NCBI GenBank assembly: GCA_905147135.1 | Contig: LR990060.1 | Location: 13,160,001-13,224,000, forward strand | Direction: 5' to 3' | DNA length: 64,000 nt | Source: Blastobasis lacticolella | Lineage: Eukaryota > Arthropoda > Insecta > Lepidoptera > Blastobasidae | Part shown: one piece after another, positions 1 through 11,865 of the stretch | How positions within the stretch are numbered: the first letter of the stretch is position 1 | Layout of the letters: every line of letters starts with the position of its first letter | The notes under the pieces: model-generated | The model's database searches: none | Told to the model about the DNA's origin: nothing | Seen by the model: the letters and a program-made list of their open reading frames with translations, nothing else | Program-made: the position numbers and the translations under genes

Positions 1-1671
1 TAGAAGAGACTATAATAAAAAAAATTATATCAAGAGAGCGACGCATAAAGCGATTACCCATACGAAGGATTCAAATTCAAATGATAACAAAAACTTGTAT
101 AGATATTACAAACTAGGCAAAACTATCGAAAATACACTATAAAATCGATCACAAAATTTCATAACAAAATGGTAAAAGAAAATGGTAAACACCAAAAGAC
201 CATTGATCTCCACAAAAGCCAACACATCTTTATCACCTCTCAAGACGGCGAGAAATCCACCTAATGCCGTCTACGAGACGCAATTACTCGACGAATCCTT
301 ATAAACCACAAACACAATAAAATATAAACATACATATATTTTATTCATCATTGGACGAAGCGGTCTCTACGAGTCGTCTGCTATAAAATCGCATCGTGCA
401 GTCGATTCTGCTGAATCCAGCGCAGAATGCTGAGTTGGCGGTGCACCGTTTTATATGCAGCAATATTCTCAGACATAGAGTCGTGCTGTGGTATTGCACG
501 TAAATCCAATATGAGTTTCGTATGCCTCGTAATAGGGTGGAGTCTAGACGAGGTCTTTGGCTGTGTTTCGTAAGCATAGTTATTTATTAAGTTTAGTCGC
601 ATATTTTGGTTGGTGGAATCAAGCCTGCGGTTCGGATTAATTCTCTGGGGAAATAGCATAGGTGTTCAAAAGGCCTTTTTAGCGCAAAAGAAGTGCATAC
701 GAGGAATTTATATGTTTCTTTTTTGCTGCAACAGTTTGTACACAAGATACGTAGTTAGAATCTATATAAAATACATTTTGTAGTCTAGTTTCAGTGTAAA
801 ACCAATTATAGGTAAACACAGTTTGTATCGTTAATAATTAATAACAAAGTCTACGCTGTTTAAACAAAATTGCTATAACATGCGCATAACGGTATTTAAT
901 AAAATATCAAATGAAATAAAAGAGTTACCTCCACATTTTAAATGGCTTTGCAATATTGGCTTATGCAGCATGTATTCTGCATAATTAAGGAGTTTTTAGA
1001 ATTTAATGTTAAACATCTGACGAATCAATATCTAATATAAGATCTTGCATGTCGTGTAAAATTACTAAATAATATGTGAGACTATATAGAATAGACCATG
1101 TATTTATTTATTTATAGGATATCCAACAACAATTTTATTCTAAGCCATAACTACATACATGTTTACAATTTAGAAGCCATTAACAGGATAACACAATTAC
1201 AGTAAATTGGTAAACAAACGAATATAGGAAAGTATCAAATAATACAGTAAAGTTGAATCTGGGTAATACATCTTATACTATTAGGGAGAAATACGTAGAA
1301 AAAGGCATATACCATATTTATATGTAAAAAATGAATTGAATTGAGATTCCTATTTGTGGAATTGGCAAAGCAATTTTCATCCAAGATTATTTGAGGACAC
1401 TCAAATTTTTTCATTAACAGCAAGCTACACCATTTCTGAGTGTCACAGGATACTTTTAATTCCAGAAAATCGTAGGATCCCGCGGGATAAACTTAATGCA
1501 GGTGAAAACCGCGGGACACGGCGGTTGTGAAAACCACCATTGTTGTTATAATTACACACGCCATTCCAAAATTATCGTATCATTAATACAGGTTTTCCAT
1601 CTGCAACTCTGCCATTTGTATTTAAATGCACCAAAGTTGTTGCATGTCAATGTTTGTACTATCCAATACCA
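1..1671. other. Intergenic, nothing recognised
   Basis: AT-rich. A 92-codon - strand frame (381-659) overlaps a second frame and has no recognisable motif. 1090-1200 has a TTTA-rich start like a LINE tail, and 1425-1500 a Helitron-like scrap ('gatcccgcgggataaac'). Confidence 0.5.
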
Positions 1672-1950
1672 CAGCGGCCAAGTACCAATGACTCTTTTCT
1701 GAGTTATGCACATTAGTTGAACACAAATCAGTGCTTTTACGGTCAGAGAAAACATCGTGATGAGACCTGCACATTCAGGTGACTAAATGTAAACCATGAT
1801 CAAATCTGGTCAGGTTCCCCTGGTAGCAGGGTCACGGAGGTCTGATGGCAGTCGCTCCACTATAATTACCTGATCTGCCAAATCCAGGATCATGGTCAAG
1901 GCGGACCCTCATACGTGAGAGCACAACCGGGACATTAACGCCAAGATGAT
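1672..1950 (+). mobile_element. Type-1 SINE, head missing
   Basis: 'gtaccaatgactcttttctg' to 'gggacattaacgccaagatg'; lacks the tRNA-like head apart from 'gcggcca'. Confidence 0.75.
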
Positions 1951-2988
1951 TTATAATGTTCGTACTATAATAAACAACAACAATACTCTCACTCAAAACG
2001 AGGATAGACAGAACAAACAACTTACTGAATACGAAACAAAACCTCGCAAATCTACTACCAAATGGCCCCTAGGTGAGTTCTAAGCGCTTGAACCCCTATC
2101 AAGTGGATTCTTATATGCCGTGATCCTGGTCACGGCACCGGAATTGTAACCAGACACGCGATCCGAGCATTTGCCACTTCGACGGCCAGCGTGCGAGAGC
2201 CCTGGGATTCATACTAATGTTGCGAGGTCTAATGCGGTTGCAATGAAAGGATGCTCGTGAGTTACAAAGCGTTCTTGAAATTTTGAACCAGTTTGCGTCA
2301 AAATTTTATATTTTAAAATCATGAAAGTTTTAAATTATAGGTACATACTTAGTATAAAAAAAGTCGCAAAATCTTCTAAACTACTCAAAAGATTTTAATG
2401 CGGTTTGCAATATAGGTACAGTGTGAATCAAGAGCAAGTAAAAGGGTAGGTAGCGGTAAATTAGTTGTACGCGAACGAAGTCGCACCGAATCCGCTAGTG
2501 TGTAATAAGAAAAGTATTTTGATACTCGTATTATGAAGTATTTGTATTTCTGTAAATCACATGTAGATGCCTAAACAATGAAGCATTGAATACCAAGCAT
2601 TTTGAATTGCCTTTGTAACTTCTGTATGACTGTAGTTAAAACAACAATTTACGTAATCATAAAATTTTACTAACGAAGTGCTCCTTTTAATGGACTATTC
2701 GGTGTCAAAGATGGTGAAAAATAACTGTTAAAAATCAGGAACTGAATGGTACGATCGTGATCATTGCCTGATTAATCAATCACAAGACATGCTCTGCAAA
2801 ATAAGAACTTCTTCCAATGAAAATTAGAAGAAAGGTAATACTATTTATTCATAATTTGATCAACATGCTAATTTTTGCATGCTAATAGATTTCCAATGAA
2901 GTCGTACTTTTATGGGAGCACAGAAATACATTTTCCCAATATTTATATTTATTCGATTAGTCTCGGATAAACAAGCCTCTATCGAGTA

Positions 2989-3349
2989 TAAATAATATAA
3001 TCATCTTGACGTTAATATCCTGTTTATGATCGTCGCACGAGGGCCCAAGGTTCGCCTTGATCATGATCCAGGGTTTGGCAGATCAGATAATTACAGTGCA
3101 GCGACTGCTATCTGACCTCTGTGACCGTGCTACTCGGGGAACCTGAGCACTTTGGATCATGGTTACACATTCAGTTGCCCGTGTGTGCAGGTTTCATCAC
3201 AATGTTTTCCCTCACTTTTAGGGCATCGATTAGCATTCAACTAATGCAACTCAGAAAAAAGTCATTGGTACATGGCCGCAGTGGGATTCGTCGAACCCGG
3301 TACCTCTCGCTTACGAGTCAGATACCTTATCCGCTCGGCCGACGCTCCC
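2989..3349 (-). mobile_element. Type-1 SINE (tRNA-headed), full length with 15-bp TSD
   Basis: On the - strand it starts with a tRNA-like head ('gcgtcggccgagcggataag', B-box-like 'gttcgacgaatcc' region) and runs about 350 bp to 'aacgtcaagatga'. It is flanked by AGCCTCTATCGAGTA (2974-2988) and AGCCTCTATCAAGTA (3350-3364), a target duplication with one mismatch. This defines both ends of the family. Confidence 0.85.
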
Positions 3350-4334
3350 AGCCTCTATCAAGTAACTCAATGTAATGCCAGATAATGACAGTATCTCACA
3401 AGCATGCTCGGTGACGTTGCCAACGACGTCGCCAAGTGTTGCATAAAATGTATGGGAAATATCTCATTTCTCGATAATAAACGTTTTGGCAAGCGTTACG
3501 TCGTCTTGAAAACGCCGATCGCAATTCACGTCATGGTATGGAGGCCATTTTGGAGGATGAGATTCTTAAGTACCACGTCTCTAAGCCAGGAAAAGTTACT
3601 GTTAAAAGGTTTACTGTTTTAATTGTTACTTTTGCGGTCAAATGTCTGCCAAATAGTTACAAAAAAAGGATATAAATTTAATAAAACATGGCGTACTATT
3701 AAAATTATCTTTATTTATTTTCGTTCTTAAATTAAATATTTTTGCAATATAAATACCTATGAAATATACACGTTATAAAAAGACTAAAAACTATATAAAT
3801 TATAAGATTTTTATAATACATACATAAAAAATATTAAAAACCTAAATCTAAAGTGCTAAATATTATTATTTTTTATTTTTTTATATCGTATCAGCCACTT
3901 AGTGTGACTTTTGATATGAGTGACGCTCACGCTAATTATTACTATTAATTAGTTATCAAACCTGTTTCTTTCATTTATTCAAATTTAATAAAACGAACAT
4001 TGAACTAACGCTCTTCTTGACATACCAGTCTACAACTGAAACCTGCTGTAAGCCGGACTGCGAAAATTTAGCACAGAGATTCCTGCAAAAGCACTCAGTA
4101 ATTTTGTAAATTCTCATGAAGGGGAATCTAAATATTCTCATAGTTTCCCAAATAGTAACAAATACCGCCCGGCGCTCGCAGCTCTCCAGTCCATGACCAT
4201 AATGCATGCAGCTGCATCGAAATATCAGGCTTCTCGTAAACAAAGGTACTCGGTAGAAAACCCGGAACATACCTTTAATATGTGATAGTTTAAAACATTA
4301 TGTAGTAAAAATATACCATGATGCCTACACATAT

Positions 4335-4562
4335 ACATTGTTAGGAGATGTATAATACGCATATATTTTTATTTTTTTATTCGTTTATTTTAGGCGACTG
4401 AGGCCCATATTTATAAATACACAAACAACATAAATACAAAATAAACTGATACAAAATACAGACTAAGATAAAACCTACACCTAAATACAAAATATTATAA
4501 ATTGTAAACTAATATATAAAAATATAATTATATATATGCGTATTATAAATCTCCTAACAATC
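4335..4562. repeat. Inverted repeats around a LINE-like tail
   Basis: 'cattgttaggagatgtataa' plus 'tacgcatatat' (4335-4366) is complemented by 'atatatgcgtattataaatc' plus 'tcctaacaat' (about 4531-4562). Between them lies a T-rich tail and 'cgactgaggcccatatttat', a LINE 3' end also present at 14463-14600. Confidence 0.55.
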
Positions 4563-5098
4563 CAAGAAAGTTGAATTTCGAATCATTACTTCGCCCATCG
4601 CCGCTTGCAGGTTTGAGTCAAAATTTCACAGACACCTTAGTTGAAAACGGCATGAAATGATTTCGCAGAGGACCCACTATTCCTAAGGGGTTCAAGTTAT
4701 ACTGGTGGCGATATATCGAAAGGAGCATCGGTTTAGCATTTCGGCGCTTTGTTTCTACAATACGGCTTTGTTTTAGGAATCGAGTGAGGTACAGGAGAGA
4801 TTCGTCTTGTACCCCTTTATGTTATGTTATGTGGAGATGAAAGAAGTTATGTTAGCTATGGCTAAGGAATTTAGTTCGACTTATTGTGTTGTTGGCGCGA
4901 GCTGCGTAAGCTTGGCTGGCAGGCCGTAAGCTTGTTTCCCATCTTAGTGATATGAAAAAGAGTAGCACAAAAACTAAAAACCCCGACTGCTATGAAAAAT
5001 CTCAGAAGTAAGAAACAAGCTGATTGGTATAAGTAAAAAGGTGTAGAAAGTGGAAACGTTACTTTATTTTAAACTTGAAAGCAGGCGGGGAAATTATT

Positions 5099-5940
5099 GA
5101 TGACCTGAGTGGTTCGTTGGTTAACATTCGGTCTGCCACGCAGAGGTCCCGGGTTCTACTCCCGGCCAAGCAGAAATTGAAATGATGGATTTTAGTTTCA
5201 GTTACGGGTCTGCCTCCATAGCACAAGTTGCTCTCGCGCGCGATATGCGAGAAAAAGCGCGACATAGGTATTGCTATTTCTTTCGTCTTAGTATTGAGAG
5301 AAAGAGACGAACGCTCTATCGCAGCGCGAGCTTTGTCGCGGACACACTTGTGCTAGGGCCACTATGTGTAGTGTGTATATACAGGTTGTCCTTACGCTCT
5401 GTACAAAGCCGAATACTACTAATAGAGTAGGGCATTTAAAACTAAACTGCAAAGAATCATAACAATCGGTTCAATATTTACCGAGAAATCAACGATTTTA
5501 AATTTATCACTATGGAACAGCCTGTACGTAATTGCATGGTCTAGGAAAAATATTAAGTACTCAAAACATTGCAAACTCTTTTGAATTACATTAGAACTCC
5601 ACGCCAGACGACAGATTACATTAAATAAACAAAATATCAATTGTGATTTGAAGTATGACATAACGTCACTCGTTTCTCATAGTTGTCAATAATTTATTCT
5701 GATTCGTATTTGTTGTCGATTAAGATACAATTAATATGTTAGTAAACATTATTTTTCGTTTTTTATCTATTTAATGAAAGAGCTGTTTTACGACATTTGC
5801 TATTATTTGTCCAGAGGCTAAGGCAGAGGCACCCTGTATATGTAATATAAAAAGTAAAAAAGTAGTTAATCAGTTATCTAACACCCTTAACACATGCTTT
5901 GTATACTTTGGGGCTAGATGGCGCTGTGTGATGTTGAATA
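5099..5940 (+). mobile_element. Type-2 SINE interrupted by about 620 bp
   Basis: The left half (5099-5212) has the tRNA-like head 'tgacctgagtggttcgttgg' and 'aggtcccgggttctactccc', then 'agaaattgaaatgatg'. The right half (about 5836-5940) has 'cagttatctaacaccc' and 'ggggctagatggcgctgtgt'. The intervening DNA is foreign to the family. Confidence 0.7.
5213..5835. mobile_element. Candidate DNA element inserted in a type-2 SINE
   Basis: Occupies the gap in the SINE. The ends share only an imperfect inverted motif (TGCCTCcaTAGCaC against the complement of 'gaggctaaggcagaggca'). No transposase was seen, and the target duplication is unclear. Confidence 0.35.
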
Positions 5941-6069
5941 AAAGAAAACCGCAAGAAGACCAAGAACTGATGGATTGAATAGCCAACAGCTTACGACATG
6001 AGGTTCTGATGACCGAGCGAAGGGGAGGAGGAAAGGGATAAACACTAAATTATTGATTGTATTTATATG

Positions 6070-6460
6070 TGTCGCAGCCAAATTGTTAAATTAGCCGGTT
6101 AATTAAACGGCTAGCTATTTAAGCAGTTATTTAATTGAAAATTGGCCAAATTCATGAACTTTGAAAGTCAAGTCAAATGAACGATATTGCCTCGAGTTTA
6201 CGGAGCTTTTCCATTCATTGTCATAATGCTAACCTAAACTAACCGAGTAGAAACCTAATGCAAACTATTATTATACTTTGAAGTTATTGTGGGTAGGTTA
6301 GCATTGGAACAATGTGTGGAAGAGCTGCGTAAACTCGAGGCAATATCGTTCTTTCATCATCACTTTAAAATCTAATGAAACTGGCAAATTTTCAACTAAA
6401 TAATTGCTCAAAAAGCTAGCCGTTTAGTTAACCGGCTAATTTAACCATCCGGCTGCGACA
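6070..6460. mobile_element. Fold-back MITE, 391 bp
   Basis: The two halves are inverted copies: TGTCGCAGCC, 'ttaaattagccggttaa', 'aaacggctagct', 'cgatattgcctcgagtttac' and 'ctaacc' on the left recur as complements in reverse order on the right. The flanks are TATG at 6066-6069 and 6461-6464, a possible 4-bp duplication. No ORF. Confidence 0.8.
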
Positions 6461-6520
6461 TATGCATCATATTTAGCAGGCATGGGTGCGATATTTAAAA
6501 TTATAATATAGCATACTATT

Positions 6521-6786
6521 GGCCGTGTGGTGTCCGGCAGAGTAGAATAGCACCAACCCCTTACACTCATGGGTGTCGTACAAGGCGACTAATGTTTTCG
6601 AGGCAAAAGATCAAGAGTCTCCGTAGTCTGGAAAATGGGCAGCAGCATTTTCCATTGTTATATTTAAACACTGCGATCTCCAACCCGCCTGCCAAGCGTG
6701 GAAATTATGTCAATAACCTTCCCTTTCGTGGAAGAGGCCTTAAGTCCTGCAGTGGACTGTTACAGGCTATGATGATGATGATGATA
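6521..6786 (+). mobile_element. C-type element: LINE-like 3' end with (GAT)n tail
   Basis: A 260-bp repeat beginning 'ggccgtgtggtgtccggcag', through 'cactgcgatctccaacccgc' and 'aagtcctgcagtggactgtt', ending in tandem GAT. The microsatellite tail and variable 5' truncation fit a LINE 3' end or a LINE-mobilised short element. No reading frame. This is the most intact of ten copies here. Confidence 0.75.
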
Positions 6787-7237
6787 CTATAATAGAGGAC
6801 ATCCTACAGAAAGTTCAGTTAAAGATCTAATCCGACGAGCATTTAAATGGCAGTACCCATTCCTGTAAGTAGTAGTAGGCAGAGACCAAAGTGTTTCACT
6901 TGCTATGGTTCTGACAAATCAAAACTTTTCATACTTGCTCGTCAGTTAAAGTGCACTGCCAGTTTGGACTAATCTACGAAAGCAATGGACCGATAACGTA
7001 AATTCTTTCTTTTCGTAATAGGTAATAATCATTTTAGTAGAATGGATGCAGTAGAAAACGAAATGAAAGCCTTAAAAAGTATGGAAGGTAGGAAGTATTG
7101 AATGATATTGAATTGCGGAAAAGTGTAAAATAATACCTCTGTATTCTGTGTCTTATACAGGCAAACAAGCGTGCTTAGCTAACTGTTAATTCTGATAGAC
7201 CTTTAGACCTTTGTGTGTAAATAAAACGATATAAATG

Positions 7238-7893
7238 TTTTTTTTTTTTATGTTATACGGCAGACGAACAGGCAAGCGGGCCACCTCATGGAAAGTGGTC
7301 ACCGCCGCCTATGGACATCAGCAACACCAGGGGAGTCACTAATGCGTTGCCCGCCTCTGAAGAGACCTCTAATATACCTCTTGAACGATCCCGTGTCATA
7401 GTCCAAAGGAAACACTGTGGCTGGGAGCTCATTCCACATCCGAATCGTACGAGCGAGAAATGTTCTTTCGAACCTTCGCGTCGTGACCAACAGAGGGTCT
7501 ACGTAGTGAGGATGAGTACCAAGCCCACGGCGGGTGGTGCGATGGCGGAATTGTGCTGTGGGCACCAGATCGAAAAGTTCCTCGGAACACTCCCCATTGT
7601 ACAGCCGATAGAACACACACAGGGAGCCAAAGTCCCTTCGGTATGCCAGTGGTTCCAACTTGCGTGTATGTATGGGATCATCGACAATTCGTACGGCGCT
7701 TCTCTGTACGGAGTCCAGAGGATTAAGCAGGTCGACAGTTTCGCCGGCCCAAAGATGGGAACAATACTCCATATGCGGCCGCACTTGTGCCTTGTACAAC
7801 AGCAGGCGCTGCCCTGGGGTGAAGTATCGCTTGAACCGGTTAAGCACTCCAAGCTTTTTCGAAGCCAGTTTGGTCTTGCCAAATGTAATCACC
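7238..7893 (-). mobile_element. A-type LINE (CR1/Jockey-like), 5'-truncated, with RT C-terminal ORF
   Basis: The poly-T at about 7239-7248 is the poly(A) tail of a - strand LINE. Upstream on that strand, 7299-7892 reads as 197 uninterrupted residues of the region downstream of a reverse transcriptase catalytic core: FTPGQRLLLYKAQVRPHMEY, CSHLWAG, DSVQRSAVRIVDD, RTIRMWNELPATVFP, ending VHRRR-stop. The YADD-type catalytic motif and endonuclease are absent because of 5' truncation, so it cannot move by itself. The intact frame suggests a young insertion. The 211-codon + strand frame across it is a shadow. Confidence 0.85.
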
Positions 7894-8561
7894 GATATAA
7901 AAAGAAATTAAAACTACACAACACCAAAAACGAACATAGACAATAGCTGAGCTATAAAAGTCTAGAACTGCCTATACACAGACTAAATGCAGGAAGTAAA
8001 CATGCAAATGCGCGGGTTCCGTGCTAAGGTACTACAAATAAAACAACCAACGGGTCTTAATCTTTTCAACCCCTTTCAAAAACAATGGCTTAGTTACCAC
8101 CCTTGCGTCTGCTTTTGTTTCAATACGATTTTGCACTTGATGGCTGAAGAAATAGAGATGGTAATGCTGTGTTCGTTTGTATTTTCTCCTGTGATTTGTG
8201 ATAACTGGGGTATAGGAAATGGCTGACGAGTAAGGATCTACATTGTCCTCACAGTGTTCTTCACAGAACCCTGGTCCGAGTATTCCCCTTGGTAATTACT
8301 GTGGGTAAAAAGGGGAAAATGGGGAAATTATGGCATAGTTACCGGTCCCGTGGATTCAGATTTACTAACAATATATGGACATTTTGTGTAAATTATTTTA
8401 TTATTATTATTTTATTTTATTATTTTTATTAATATAGAAAACCAACAGCTTTTAATACAAAAATATAAAACTTAAATAAATACAAAAAGCCAATTACAGG
8501 TTCTCACTGATAGCAGTATCATAAGGTAGTTATGTAATATTTGTCTAAAATATTATTACCT

Positions 8562-8750
8562 ACTAGTGGACCCGGCGCGATTTCGTTCGTATTTCCCTAC
8601 TTTCCCCAACCTACCGTTTTTTTCTTGTTTATAAACCTTCCTTTTGAATCCGCATTAAATTCCGTAGCGTAGTTTAAAATATCTACTCGTATATATGTAC
8701 ATAGGGACAGAGGGCGGGAAGGAACTTTGTTTTGTACTATGTATAGATTA
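8562..8750 (+). mobile_element. F-type repeat ('cccggcgcgacttcgttcgc')
   Basis: 'ggacccggcgcgatttcgtt', 'aaaccttccttttgaatc' and 'gaactttgttttgtactat' in fixed order. Helitron-like by style; termini are uncertain. Other copies lie at 12330-12600, 41280-41450, 49070-49310 and 61087-61500. Confidence 0.5.
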
Positions 8751-8871
8751 TTATTATTGAGTATAATTGAGTAGTATTAGTAATGTTACCCTGTTAATTC
8801 AATATGTACTCAAATAAATAGCGAAAAACGCGACCGTAACCAGGTCCAAAAACACAGGTAGCATTTTCGAC

Positions 8872-9136
8872 ATCATCATCATCATCACAACCCGTAACAG
8901 TCCACTGCAGGACTTAGGGCCTCTCTCACGAAAGAGGAGGTTATCGCCATAATCTCCACGCTTGGCAGGCGGGATGGAGATCGCAGTGTTTAAATATAAC
9001 AATGGAAAATGCTGCTGCCCATTTTCCAGACTACGGTGACTCTAGATCTTTTGCCTCTAAAACATTAGTCGCCTTGTACGACACCCGCGAGTGTAAGGGG
9101 TTGGTGCTATTCTACTCTGCCGGACACCACACAGCC
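8872..9136 (-). mobile_element. C-type element
   Basis: Near full-length, in reverse: starts with (ATC)n and ends 'ggacaccacacagcc'. About 60 bp upstream and 40 bp downstream of it there is a direct repeat of 'tgtactcaaataaa...gcgaaaaacgcgacc' (8804-8867 and 9183-9247), which suggests the element split or duplicated its host sequence. Confidence 0.75.
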
Positions 9137-9379
9137 ATATGTATAATTACATATGGCCGTGTGCCACATACATGATTCAATATGTACTCAAATAAAATGC
9201 GAAAAACGCGACCTGTAACCAGGTCCAAAAACAGAGGTAGCATTTTCGACAGCAGGCATAATACTCAATGTTTTTGGCCAGCACTTATATATTTTGTGGT
9301 ACTTACTTACTTTTTTATGATATCCTCTAAGAGGTAGTAAAACCTATCAAATGGGGTTTAAAACGAATGAACAGTTGTA

Positions 9380-9900
9380 CCAAAATTGCCGTAGTGCAAA
9401 AATATAGATAGACACTTCGTAAAAAGTGCACATAATTCGTAACCACCACCACCAACACTTTTCCCCTGAAGTTTTTGAAATTATCTGTGTGCCAATAGCA
9501 CTAAGTAAACCCACTGTTTAATTTTACGACAAAATGTACCACTGTTTGTTGACCTAACCAAATTGAAAAAAAAAGTTTCTTAAAACCATTGACAACCTAA
9601 ACCAAAATGCCGTTCGTTCAAAAATATAGGCACTTCGTAATACGAACAAATCTTCAAATTGGCCGTGTCGCACATGGTATCAACGTCTGTATCTGGCGAA
9701 TGTTTAATTTCAAGACAAAATGTACAATAGTACATTTGTTTACCCAAATATATAGAAAAATGGGCCAAGCCATTGAGAAGTTGGACCAAAAGGCCCTTCA
9801 TCCCAAAATAAAGGCCCTTCGCAATACAAGCAAATCCTCAAATCCGGCCGTGCCGCACATGGTATCAACGTCTGTATCTGGCGAAAGTACTGTCTGCATG
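9380..9900 (+). repeat. Diverged tandem repeat, about 184-222 bp units
   Basis: 'ccaaaatgccg' (9602), 'ccaaaaggccc' (9786) and the more decayed 'ccaaaattgcc' (9380) start successive units. 'cacatggtatcaacgtctgt' and 'gacaaaatgtac' recur at matching positions. Confidence 0.65.
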
Positions 9901-10389
9901 AAATATGGCTGATGCCGCATTTCGCAGATGGCTATCGGCGGACGTGACTTTGGTGCGGCGCGTTATTGAAACCAGATAAACTATGTACGCATGTGGTGCT
10001 TGTGAGAGCGGTTTAATTCTTTTGGTACAGTAGGGTACTTAGAATATAATTCTTTAGGTAGAGTAGGTAAGAAAAATAAATAAATAAAATTATCTTTATT
10101 AAAGTGACGACAGTGGTCCCTTTGTTGTTAGTAATACTTAGTTTATGTTAGTAAAATTTATAATATTACATTACATTACTGTTGTCCAATAAAAGTTTAA
10201 TAATCATTACATTATAAATTAATTATAATAAGATTTTTTTTTTTAAATTATAATAATAATAAAGAAATAACTTGTTTTTAATAATTGGTCTGGCTTTTTA
10301 TAATAACTTTTTCTTTTAAGATAATATAAATGCGAAAGTTTGTATGTTTGTTACTCTTTTGCGCAAATACATACTATTGAATGGATTTA

Positions 10390-10562
10390 GAGCCGATTTT
10401 TCAATCCTCAGTTAAAATTTATCAGCCCGATAAAGTAATATACTGCCAAATTAAAACAATCTGTAATCCTTTACTTATATGTGAAGTAATTATACGATTT
10501 TATTTTAGTCGCATTATAACATCAGACTGATATGTTTTATCTGAGTATTGAAAAATCGGCTC
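10390..10562. mobile_element. TTA-flanked MITE inside a Helitron-like element
   Basis: Terminal inverted repeats GAGCCGATTTTTCAATCCTC and its complement (one or two differences) are flanked by TTA (10387-10389, 10563-10565). The 3-bp TTA/TWA duplication is what PIF/Harbinger elements make. The surrounding sequence from about 10318 to 10715 ('gcgaaagtttgtatgtttgt' ... 'gttgcgggcaaaagct') is Helitron-like. Confidence 0.75.
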
Positions 10563-10904
10563 TTAGATGAATAGTCAGCAATATAGCTTATAGCTCAGAA
10601 TAGCACATAAGCTATAATTTATCCCGAAATTTAATGTGGTTCTCGCGGGAACGTTATAATATTACCTTATTGTACTTAGACAAAGTTGCGGGCAAAAGCT
10701 CATCATCACTATAGTAGATCATCACATCCATAGTAGAGTAGCACAGCGGTCTGTATTTCTACTTTCCACTTACTTAGTTTTAACCCATAGGCATGATCAT
10801 TTCAATGTTTTGCCCCAAACGTAATATGTAAATCGAAATTAATCTAGTATCTAATAAAAATAATATCACATAACAACAAAATAAATCTGATAAAAATCAC
10901 TTAA

Positions 10905-11216
10905 AGATAAGACCATAAGGTGGTAGGACTCTGTCAAGCCTGTGGAGTCCGCCTGGGTGAGTACCACCGCCTTATCTATTTCTGACGCCAAGCAACAATA
11001 CTTGCGTTGTTGTGTTCCGGTTTGAAGGATAAGGTAGCCAGCGCAATTACAGGCATGAGGCATTTCATCTTAGTCCTCGCAGTGACAACGCACCTGCGAT
11101 TTTGCATTTTTGTTACCTGTACCCTAAATGTAACAATCGTAGATGTTATGGGCGACAATGACCATTTACCATCAGGTGGACGGTCTACTAGTTTGTCACT
11201 GCATAGCATAAAAAAA
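10905..11216 (+). mobile_element. D-type element (LINE-like 3' end)
   Basis: 'gtggtaggactctgtcaagc', 'tgttgtgttccggtttgaag', 'agtgacaacgcacctgcgat' and a poly-A after 'gtcactgcatagcat'. The 'accatcaggtggac' close to the tail resembles A/B-type LINE ends. Four other copies lie at 24780, 56345, 59520 and 59893. Confidence 0.65.
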
Positions 11217-11390
11217 AATTAATAAAAATTCACCAAAACCGTCTCCCTACAACTCCACAAGTACCTCCTAAACCGTATTACTTACAAACCTCTAATAATA
11301 GCCCCGAGAACATTGTAATTACACGGGCGGGTAGTGCATTAATCAAAACAAAACACTGTGTGAGCGATCGAACAAAAAAGGGTGTTCACG

Positions 11391-11570
11391 CACTTTACTG
11401 ACGATTTGAGGCGCGGCGAGTGTGTTTTGTTTTGGGGTGCCCCCGCTGTGGCGGGAAAACGAATTAAGATGGCGGCGGTGGGGAGCTAAGCGATGAGATG
11501 ATATTATAGCTTGGTATCGATATGCTCTGACTTTGTATGGGTTTTTTTGGGGTTACTCTGTTATAATGTA
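11391..11570 (+). repeat. Direct repeat, left copy (about 180 bp)
   Basis: Starts 'cactttactgacgatttg' and includes 'gcgagtgtgttttgttttgg', 'cgctgtggcggga' and 'atggcggcgg', ending near 'gttactctgttataatg'. The second copy at 11866-12036 has the same order with scattered differences. Probably the 3' UTR of two RTE-type insertions in tandem. Confidence 0.8.
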
Positions 11571-11577
11571 TCGTGTA

Positions 11578-11865
11578 CGTAATGAATACATCTGTGGCAG
11601 TCTTGGCGTGAGGGATATCGCTGACAAGATCGCGGAGGCTCGCCTGCGCTGGTTTGGTCACGTGTTGCGTAAGCCTTAGGCATACGTAGGATGGTGATTG
11701 AACCTGCCGGTATCAGGAAAGAGCCCCGTGGGCGACCCAAAGCGATGGATTGAGATCGCTGAGTCGGATGCGAGAGCCAACAGCTTACGACACGAGGATG
11801 CCGAAGACCGGGCGAAGTGCAGAAGAATGGGTAGGAAAGCGGACCTTGGCAGAGGCCGGGATAAG
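11578..11865 (+). pseudogene. RTE-like LINE C-terminal fragment, frameshifted
   Basis: 11605-11679 reads GVRDIADKIAEARLRWFGHV-LRKP-stop. After a frame change it continues as GDPKRWIEIAESDARANSLR, then EDAEDRAKCRRMGRKADLGR. 'EARLRWFGHV' and 'DR-KWRR' are hallmarks of RTE-class C-termini. It is broken by at least one indel and flanked by long direct repeats. Confidence 0.7.

Noticed and set aside
7311..7946. 211-codon + strand frame
   Set aside because: Antisense shadow of the A-type LINE RT frame; the protein has no sensible motif.
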